A stretch of 64,000 nt of DNA, taken from NCBI GenBank assembly GCA_963929865.1, contig CAWVKK010000080.1, positions 1-64,000 of the forward strand, read 5' to 3'. Shown piece after piece: positions 58,538 through 64,000 of this stretch (positions within the stretch are counted from its first letter, which is position 1; each line of letters begins with the position of its first letter). The notes below the pieces were generated by a model. That model saw only the letters and a list, made by a program, of their open reading frames with translations, searched no databases and was not told the DNA's origin. Source of the DNA: JAGZHZ01 sp963929865. Its GTDB lineage: Bacteria; Bacillota; Clostridia; Lachnospirales; Lachnospiraceae. Made by a program: the position numbers and the translations under genes.

Positions 58538-60391
58538 CTATGCCGTCTTCTTTTCCTCAAAGAAGATCCTGTACCATACAAGGAATGCATACACCACCCA
58601 GATTTTTCTGCTGTTGTCGTCTCTGCCGGATTTATGGTCGTCCAACAGCTTTACCAGCTCCTCTGTGTGGAAAAATTGTTTTGCGGTGTCGCTCTCCAGT
58701 TCCCGTCTCATCATCTGATATCCCTCGTCGTCGGCAAGCCATACCCGGATGGGCACCGGAAAGCCCAGCTTTTCTTTGTCCGACGTTTTCTGCGGCAGAT
58801 GCAGCTGTGCGACTTTTCGGAAAATGTATTTCGTCACACGTTTTCTGTTCTCTTTTCTCTGCTTTGCCTTTGGCTGAAGCATTCTTGCCAGGGCAAATAC
58901 CTCGCGGTCCAGGAACGGCACTCTCAGCTCCAGGGAGTGCGCCATGCTCATCTTGTCCGCTTTTTGCAGAATGTCGCCCGGAAGCCAGTTCTTTAAGTCA
59001 ATATACTGCATCTTGCTGGCGTCGTTGAGCTTGGATGCCTTCGCATAGCAGTCCTTCAGAAGAGCCTGCGGCGTCGGCGCGTCTGTCGGATGCTTTAAAA
59101 TTTTTCTTCTCTCCTCATAAGAAAACAGGTTGGCATTTCCGATAAACCGCTCTTCCACCGTTTTGCTGCCGCGTATCAAAAAGCTTCTTCCTTTTACATG
59201 GGGAGCATTCTCCGCCCACGCTCCGATTCTTTTTCTCAGTCTTTTCGGAAGAATCTGATAATATTTAAGAGAATCCGGTTCCAGATAGATCCTGTATCCT
59301 CCGAACAATTCATCCGCGCCTTCCCCGGAAGTTACAACTTTTACCTTCTTTGCCGCCTCCTGCGCCACAAAATACAAGGCGACGGCGGCCGGGTCTCCGG
59401 AAGGCTCGTCCAGGTGATACATAACCTTCGGCACTGCGTCCCAGTACTCTTCTCTGCTGATCAGCTTCGAATAATGTTCCAGTCCGAGATAATCCGCCAG
59501 TTCTTTTGCATACGACGCCTCATTGTATTTGCTCGTCTCGCTGATAAAGCCGACCGTAAATGTCTTCTTCGCAGAAAACTCGCTGACGACAAGACTGGAA
59601 TCCACGCCGCTTGAAAGAAATCCTCCCACTTCCACGTCCGCAATCATATGGGCGTCCACAGAATTCTGAATCACCTCATCCAGCTTTTTGATCAGCTCGC
59701 CGTCCGGCATTTTTAAGCTTGGATCCAGCGTGGGGTCAAAATACTGTGTTTTATACACCTTTCCTTTCTCAAAGCGCAGAAAGTGCCCTGGATCTAGTTT
59801 GTAAATCCCTTTAAAAAACGTCTCGTTTAACACAGAATACTGAAACGAAAGATAATGTTCCACCGCCGTCTCATTTAATCTTTTTTGATATCCCGGGTAT
59901 TCCAGGATGCTTTTTATCTCAGATCCAAATACGAAGACGCCGTCTACCACGGCGTAATAAAACGGTTTGATCCCAAAAAAATCTCTCGCTGCAAAAATTT
60001 CTTTTTTTTCGTTGTCCCAGATTAAAAAAGCAAACATTCCGCGCACTCGATCCAGCAGTTTTTCTCCCCATTCCTCATAGCCGTGAAGGAGAACTTCCGA
60101 ATCGGTATGTGTCTTAAAAATATGACCTTTTTCCGCCAGCTCTTTTCTTAAATCCTGGAAATTATAAATTTCCCCGTTAAACACCAAAGCGATCTGCCCC
60201 GTCTCGTTTACAATCGGCTGGGAACCGTTTTCCAAATCAATAATGCTCAGTCTCCGAAACCCAAGAGCTGCTTCTTCTGTAATATATTTGTCTGCTGAGT
60301 CAGGACCGCGGTGAATGATTACATTCATCATATTTGTTAAAATTTCATCCTGATTTTGAACTTTTCCGATAAATCCACAAATACCACACAT
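58538..60391 (-). CDS. asnB: Asparagine synthetase (glutamine-hydrolysing)
   Basis: The 617-residue protein begins MCGICGFIGK with Cys2 as the glutaminase nucleophile, followed by HRGPDSADKYI, FNGEIYNFQDLR, SGEGADELFGGYR, and the PP-loop FLSSGVDSSLV for aspartyl-AMP formation. It makes asparagine from aspartate, glutamine and ATP. Length and domain order are normal for the B-type. It has its own strong promoter. Confidence 0.97.
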   Translation of the reverse strand: MCGICGFIGKVQNQDEILTNMMNVIIHRGPDSADKYITEEAALGFRRLSIIDLENGSQPIVNETGQIALVFNGEIYNFQDLRKELAEKGHIFKTHTDSEVLLHGYEEWGEKLLDRVRGMFAFLIWDNEKKEIFAARDFFGIKPFYYAVVDGVFVFGSEIKSILEYPGYQKRLNETAVEHYLSFQYSVLNETFFKGIYKLDPGHFLRFEKGKVYKTQYFDPTLDPSLKMPDGELIKKLDEVIQNSVDAHMIADVEVGGFLSSGVDSSLVVSEFSAKKTFTVGFISETSKYNEASYAKELADYLGLEHYSKLISREEYWDAVPKVMYHLDEPSGDPAAVALYFVAQEAAKKVKVVTSGEGADELFGGYRIYLEPDSLKYYQILPKRLRKRIGAWAENAPHVKGRSFLIRGSKTVEERFIGNANLFSYEERRKILKHPTDAPTPQALLKDCYAKASKLNDASKMQYIDLKNWLPGDILQKADKMSMAHSLELRVPFLDREVFALARMLQPKAKQRKENRKRVTKYIFRKVAQLHLPQKTSDKEKLGFPVPIRVWLADDEGYQMMRRELESDTAKQFFHTEELVKLLDDHKSGRDDNSRKIWVVYAFLVWYRIFFEEKKTA

Positions 60392-60491
60392 AATCTGTTC
60401 CTCATTTCTTCTTATGTTTCTGTAATAGACGTGCTTTCTTCTATATTATTTATGTACAGCCTCCTGTATCTTTGCTTACCGTAACTTCTTT

Positions 60492-60520
60492 ATTATACAC
60501 TATATTCCTATCGATGTCAC
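60492..60520 (-). promoter_or_regulatory. Sigma-A promoter of asnB
   Basis: On the minus strand GTGACA (60520-60515) and a perfect TATAAT (60497-60492) are 17 bases apart. The leader is about 95 bases with no T-box motif recognised. The 291-base gap 60392-60682 otherwise holds only the terminator of the SH3 gene. Confidence 0.8.
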
Positions 60521-60641
60521 GATGAAAATCTGAGGCTCCTCTCTCCTTCTTTTGTTAGTATGTGCCAAACTTTTTCAAATATACGTTCGTCTTTTCTGAA
60601 AATCATCTGTCCTGGGACAAAATCCGGATGTTCTTTCCCGC

Positions 60642-60674
60642 AAAGCAAGACAGGATAGGACGTCTGTCCTACCC
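60642..60674 (-). terminator. Terminator of the SH3-domain gene
   Basis: GGGTAGGAC (60674-60666, minus) pairs with GTCCTATCC (60661-60653) across a four-base loop and is followed by TGTCTTGCTTTG, a weak T run. Confidence 0.6.
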
Positions 60675-60682
60675 TGCTTTTT

Positions 60683-61603
60683 CTACTGTTCCGAAAGATA
60701 CTGCGAGGAAACGTAACCCGTGATTTCTCCGAACTGGATGTTCGTCCACTCTTCTCCTTCATTTCCAAGGACGGTTACTTCATCTCCCTGCGAGAGTACT
60801 GTCAGGATCTCGGAGTCTGTACTTGCCTCTGCGCGGACGTTGACGCCCTCTTCATTGACGTACATGACCGAGCTGCTTTCCTCATCTGTCTGTGCCTGCG
60901 TTTCTCCGTCTGAGGACGCCATCTGTTCCAGCCAATTTTTTACTCCCTCATTCGAGTCTCTCAGCTCTATTGTCTTTTGCTTTGTTTCATTGATAATCGC
61001 CGCCACATCATCCTGCTCTGAAAAAGCTTCCACCGCCTGTGTGGTCTCTTCATCCTCGTTAGGGTCGGCGATATAGAGAAAGCCCTCGTCGTCTGTCCGC
61101 AGGTACAAAAGAGCCAGCTGCGGCACCATAGCGTCTAAATTCTCAATTTCCTGTTCATAGTATACGCACACAATGTAAGAACCGTCCTTTGGTCCTGCCT
61201 CCGAATACGTCTCAATATTGTTATAGCTTATAATGGAGGCGTCGCTCAGTTCATTCTCCATCTCCTCTGTATACGGATTTACAATCTGCTGTAAAGTCAC
61301 GGTATCATGTTCCTGGTGCGCTTTATAATACTTCTGAACAATTGCCAAAATCTCCGGATCGTTTTCTGTCAGTGTTCCCTGCGCGCCGTCTGTCTGTCCT
61401 TCTCCTGTCTCATCTGTCTGCGTTTCCTCTGATGTCGCTGGTTCCTGATTTGTCCCCTGCACATTCTCCGGCGAATTTCTGTCCCCCACCGTATTCGTAA
61501 TCAAACGTGCTGCAAAAATTACAACTACCAGAACCAGAACGACTGCCAAACCAAGCAGGATATATCTTAGATGATCAGATATCCATTCTCTAAAATTATC
61601 CAC
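60683..61603 (-). CDS. Membrane-anchored SH3-domain protein
   Basis: The 306-residue protein starts at GTG 61603 with AAAGGAGG eight bases upstream; in-frame ATGs farther up lie inside the tRNA-Arg gene. Residues 13-35 form a membrane helix (YILLGLAVVLVLVVVIF), then come a Thr/Glu-rich linker, a middle domain with EHDTVTLQQIVNPYTEEMEN and YIVCVYYEQEIENLDAMVPQ, and a C-terminal bacterial SH3 domain (EGVNVRAEASTDSEILTVLSQGDEVTVLGNEGEEW) with its typical NVRAxxxxxS and Gly-Tyr end. Such proteins usually bind cell-wall peptides; this one faces the outside, tethered to the membrane. Function unknown. Confidence 0.85.
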   Translation of the reverse strand: MDNFREWISDHLRYILLGLAVVLVLVVVIFAARLITNTVGDRNSPENVQGTNQEPATSEETQTDETGEGQTDGAQGTLTENDPEILAIVQKYYKAHQEHDTVTLQQIVNPYTEEMENELSDASIISYNNIETYSEAGPKDGSYIVCVYYEQEIENLDAMVPQLALLYLRTDDEGFLYIADPNEDEETTQAVEAFSEQDDVAAIINETKQKTIELRDSNEGVKNWLEQMASSDGETQAQTDEESSSVMYVNEEGVNVRAEASTDSEILTVLSQGDEVTVLGNEGEEWTNIQFGEITGYVSSQYLSEQ

Positions 61604-61679
61604 TTCGTTTACCTCCTTTTCTGCTTTGTCCTTTCTTCCTTTCTCTATTGTCTGAAAATTTAAATAGATAAAAGAAAAA

Positions 61680-61752
61680 CACACCCGGAGGGATTCGAAC
61701 CCCCGACACGTGGTACCGGAAACCACTGCTCTATCCCCTGAGCTACGAGTGC
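61680..61752 (-). tRNA. tRNA-Arg(CCG)
   Basis: A complete 73-base cloverleaf: acceptor GCACTCG/CGGGTGT (two wobble pairs) with discriminator G, D arm GCTC/GAGC, anticodon stem GTGGT/ACCAC with loop TTCCGGT (anticodon CCG), T arm GGGGG/CCCTC with TTCGAAT. No CCA is encoded. A TTGACA element at 61897-61892 with a poor -10 may be its promoter. It is immediately upstream of the SH3 gene and probably co-transcribed or processed. Confidence 0.95.
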
Positions 61753-61999
61753 GCATACGTCAATTTGATATGGATCTTTCTTCGGCCGTCTGTCCTCACA
61801 GGCGCGTCCATTTCTGTCTCTCCGGTAAGCGGTATCAGACAGCGGATTTTCTTTTCCCCCAGGCGGTTCTATGCCCTTCCCTGAGAAGTCCTGTCAAATG
61901 ACAAAATTATGATATCACATCTCATCAGATTTGTCAAATTTTTTCATTTTTCAGATATTTCTATCATTGTTGTCATTTTTATTCTATCCCGCACAGCCA

Positions 62000-62034
62000 G
62001 TTTGCCGGATGGAGAGATTTCCCATCCGGCAAAC
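62000..62034. other. Strong hairpin downstream of the DUF5688 gene
   Basis: GTTTGCCGGATGG (62000-62012) pairs with CCATCCGGCAAAC (62022-62034), a perfect 13-bp stem, 22 bases beyond the gene's stop. No T run follows on the minus strand. Confidence 0.7.
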
Positions 62035-62056
62035 GCAAAAATCTATTCTGAAAAAG

Positions 62057-63016
62057 CTACCATTCCGTCATAATTTCTGCCTCCAAAAACGGATATTCGT
62101 CTTCCTCCTGAAATACTATGGACAGTCGGTGATATTCTCTCTCATACTGGTAAATTTCGTCCGACAGCACCTCTTCGGGCTGTACCTGTGTTTCATTGAC
62201 TTCTCTGACCATAATTTTCAGCTCCTGCGGATCAATATCCTCTCTTTTGGGAATCACAATGCACTCATGGATACTGCTTGGAAGAATATAAAAGTCCTCT
62301 CCAAGCTTTCTTCCGACCCCGCTTAAGACAGAGTCATATACCATACAGACCGCTCCGAGACGTTTCTCTCTATTTGTGAGGACGTACATCGGCATCGTCT
62401 CTTCCTGCTCTCTTAATTCTCTCATAAAATCCCGCTCTTCCTCCGGCGTCGTTCTCTCCAGGATATCCACCAGATCAAAAAGTTCATACGGCAGCTGATC
62501 CTTTGTATTTTTCCCGGCAATTTCTTCGAGTTCCCGCTTTGTGATCTTCCAGAGCTTTAGGTGGCTGTTGTGAATTAAAATGGTTCCTCTTCCAATCTGT
62601 TCGTTTTCAATCCTGCAGTAAAATACGACCGCGAGATCCAGATATCTCACATGTGGAATCTGATTTAATAGTTCCCGGTTTTTTTCATAATTAATCACTT
62701 TACACACAATGTGATCCCATATATTCGAAAAATCGCAGTAAAAATCCGGATCAACCGGCTCTTCAATCCGGTAAATCTGATACAGTTCCATGATCTCCCG
62801 CGCAATCGTCTCTACGGTCTCTCCGTCTTGACACCTCTCAAAAAAATGATCCAGATAGATCGTAGGAGAAATATTCTCTCCTTTTTTCCAGATGGAGACC
62901 CCTCTTAGCACAACCCCGTTATTCTTCTGAATATTTTGAAGTTTTACGCAAACTTCCTCCTCTGCCAGTTTTCGCAGCTGGTCTTCTACCTTTTGTGTAA
63001 ATTCATCGTATTCCAT
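62057..63016 (-). CDS. DUF5688-family protein
   Basis: A 319-residue soluble protein starting MEYDEFTQKVEDQLRKL, with VVLRGVSIWKKGENISPTIYLDHFF, a central HVRYLDLAVVFYC strand, and a late MPMYVLTNREKRLGAVCMVY and GEDFYILPSSIHECIVIPK. These match the DUF5688 family found mainly in Lachnospiraceae, often in large paralogous sets, of unknown function. A minus-strand promoter (TTGCAT 63241-63236, TATAAT 63218-63213) would give a leader of about 190 bases, unusually long. No partner gene is adjacent. Confidence 0.8.
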   Translation of the reverse strand: MEYDEFTQKVEDQLRKLAEEEVCVKLQNIQKNNGVVLRGVSIWKKGENISPTIYLDHFFERCQDGETVETIAREIMELYQIYRIEEPVDPDFYCDFSNIWDHIVCKVINYEKNRELLNQIPHVRYLDLAVVFYCRIENEQIGRGTILIHNSHLKLWKITKRELEEIAGKNTKDQLPYELFDLVDILERTTPEEERDFMRELREQEETMPMYVLTNREKRLGAVCMVYDSVLSGVGRKLGEDFYILPSSIHECIVIPKREDIDPQELKIMVREVNETQVQPEEVLSDEIYQYEREYHRLSIVFQEEDEYPFLEAEIMTEW

Positions 63017-63212
63017 AAATTTGTCCTTTCTTCCGTCCTCGCATCCAGACAGACTGATTTTGTGCAGGATCTCGCAGAAGAGTACAGCATATGGAAACTG
63101 CTCTGTCCAGTGTCTCTGTCTTTTCGAGTCTTTTCCCTGCAGTGTTTTTGTTTGTGGAAATGATGTGCGATGTGCACTGTGAAATGTATCTTTTCGATAT
63201 TAGATGTTGCTT

Positions 63213-63241
63213 ATTATAACATTTTTGGATCCCAAATGCAA
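63213..63241 (-). promoter_or_regulatory. Putative promoter of the DUF5688 gene
   Basis: On the minus strand TTGCAT (63241-63236), 17 bases, then TATAAT (63218-63213). A plus-strand reading gives a weaker TATAAC element at 63215-63220 for the amidase gene. Confidence 0.45.
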
Positions 63242-63285
63242 TCTTTTTCTCTCTTTACATATCATAAATAAAAAAGGAGCTTTTT

Positions 63286-64000
63286 ATGGAAATTCACAAG
63301 CTGATTTCGCCGTACAACCATTATAATGGAAGAAATGGCTTTTCCATCGATTTTATTGTGATTCACTATGTCGGCGCTTTAGGGGGCGCAGAAGAGAACG
63401 CCCGCTATTATGCCAGCCAGGACGTTGGAGCCTCCGCCCATTATTTTGTCGGATTCAGCGGAGAAATCTGGCAGAGCGTAGAGGATCACAACGCTGCCTG
63501 GAGTGTGGGGGGAGGTCTTCAGGGCACGCAGGGTCATGCTTACTACGGAATTGCAAACAACTACAATACTTTGAATATCGAGATGTGCGTGCGCAAAAAA
63601 AATACCGCAACCATGAACGCGACTGATCACGACTGGTATTTTGAAGCTGCCACGGTCTCTTCCGCGATCTCTCTGACACGTATGTTGATGGAGCGGTACG
63701 GAATTTCACAGGATCATGTCATCCGCCATTACGACGTCGTCGGAAAAATCTGTCCCAATCCGTATGTCTATAATGATACTTCTCACACATGGCAGGAGTT
63801 TCTCGACGGGATCGCCCCCGCCGTAAAATCTGAGGCGGAAATTTTATATCGGGTTCAGACCGGCGCTTTCCGCTACAAAAAAAATGCGGAACAGATGAGG
63901 GCGGAGCTGAAAGCGCACGGCTTTGATTCCATCCTATCTTCTCAGGACGGCATCTATCGGGTACAGTCAGGCGCCTTTTCCAAAAAAGAAAATGCGCTCT
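63286..64000 (+). CDS. N-acetylmuramoyl-L-alanine amidase with SPOR repeats (5' part)
   Basis: The reading frame starts at ATG 63286, six bases after AAAAGGAG at 63272-63279, and is open to the window end (238 codons seen). Residues 1-165 form an amidase_2 (PGRP-like) domain: FIVIHYVGA with the first zinc His, SAHYFVG, GIANNYNTLNIEM and the late HVIRHYDVVGKICPNP with His and Cys zinc positions. It cleaves the bond between muramic acid and peptide. Residues from about 184 are SPOR-type repeats (YRVQTGAF and YRVQSGAF). No signal peptide is seen, as in phage-type or mother-cell amidases such as CwlC of sporulation. It is the only plus-strand gene after 4.2 kb. Confidence 0.88.
   Translation, partial: MEIHKLISPYNHYNGRNGFSIDFIVIHYVGALGGAEENARYYASQDVGASAHYFVGFSGEIWQSVEDHNAAWSVGGGLQGTQGHAYYGIANNYNTLNIEMCVRKKNTATMNATDHDWYFEAATVSSAISLTRMLMERYGISQDHVIRHYDVVGKICPNPYVYNDTSHTWQEFLDGIAPAVKSEAEILYRVQTGAFRYKKNAEQMRAELKAHGFDSILSSQDGIYRVQSGAFSKKENAL

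Noticed and set aside
60392..60491. T-box leader of asnB
   Set aside because: About 95 bases without the conserved T-box sequence or a terminator pair.
61604..61756. N-terminal extension of the SH3 protein to 61756
   Set aside because: The extension runs through the tRNA-Arg gene. The GTG at 61603 has an excellent ribosome site.
1..64000. CRISPR arrays, insertion sequences, prophage attachment sites, replication origin
   Set aside because: No spaced direct repeats, transposase or integrase genes, att-like duplications at the two tRNAs, or DnaA-box clusters were seen.

Overview
The window looks like a chromosomal segment of a spore-forming, anaerobic, low-to-mid GC Clostridia bacterium, most likely a Lachnospiraceae member of the gut type. 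The reasons are a cotJA-cotJB-cotJC spore-coat operon, an anaerobic ribonucleotide reductase activase, meso-diaminopimelate dehydrogenase, a DUF5688 protein, choline-binding-type cell-wall repeats joined to a CAP domain, and the Firmicutes order rimP-nusA-ylxR-ylxQ-infB-rbfA-nrnA-truB-ribF-rpsO-pnp. No prophage, IS element or CRISPR array is visible. From 4.4 kb to 63.0 kb every gene lies on the minus strand, which suggests one replichore arm transcribed with the fork.

Layout. 0.1-1.6 kb (+): coat operon with a sigma-E-like promoter, a tiny Pro/Cys-rich coat-like gene and a terminator, followed by a hairpin-rich gene-free stretch that may encode a small RNA. 2.1-4.2 kb: a membrane acyltransferase, a small membrane protein and a NifX/NifB-type protein. 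4.4-11.5 kb (-): lysine-pathway ddh, a flavodoxin, an O-antigen ligase-like protein, a fabH-like gene with a FabT-type operator, dut, nrdG and a repeat-rich lipoprotein. 11.9-23.3 kb (-): the translation/RNA operons. 23.4-27.5 kb (-): parC and parE (topoisomerase IV).

27.7-41.5 kb (-) holds the most interesting block. A purine nucleoside phosphorylase, a zinc alcohol dehydrogenase, mtnA, a BMP-family lipoprotein with a nucleoside-type ABC transporter, and an MtaD-like adenosine-analogue deaminase look like one uptake and salvage module for nucleosides such as 5'-methylthioadenosine or 5'-deoxyadenosine. Directly downstream, with no visible terminator, comes a MotA/ExbB-like protein with a long cytoplasmic coiled tail, then a MotB/OmpA-like partner resembling ZorA/ZorB of Zorya defence, then a secreted cell-wall-binding CAP protein. 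None of the known Zorya effector genes is present, so this may be a stand-alone ion-driven envelope motor of unknown role.

41.6-64 kb: a metallo-beta-lactamase-fold protein, a phospholipase D-like protein, tRNA-Gly(GCC), a nitroreductase, a heavy-metal-exporter-like permease, a two-module AAA+ ATPase, an alpha/beta hydrolase, a histidine phosphatase, a PfkB kinase, azlCD, metA (Glu111 form), cls, ligA, rluF, asnB, an SH3-domain membrane protein, tRNA-Arg(CCG), a DUF5688 protein, and the 5' part of an N-acetylmuramoyl-L-alanine amidase with SPOR repeats that runs off the end. All function calls come from reading motifs by eye; no database search was possible.
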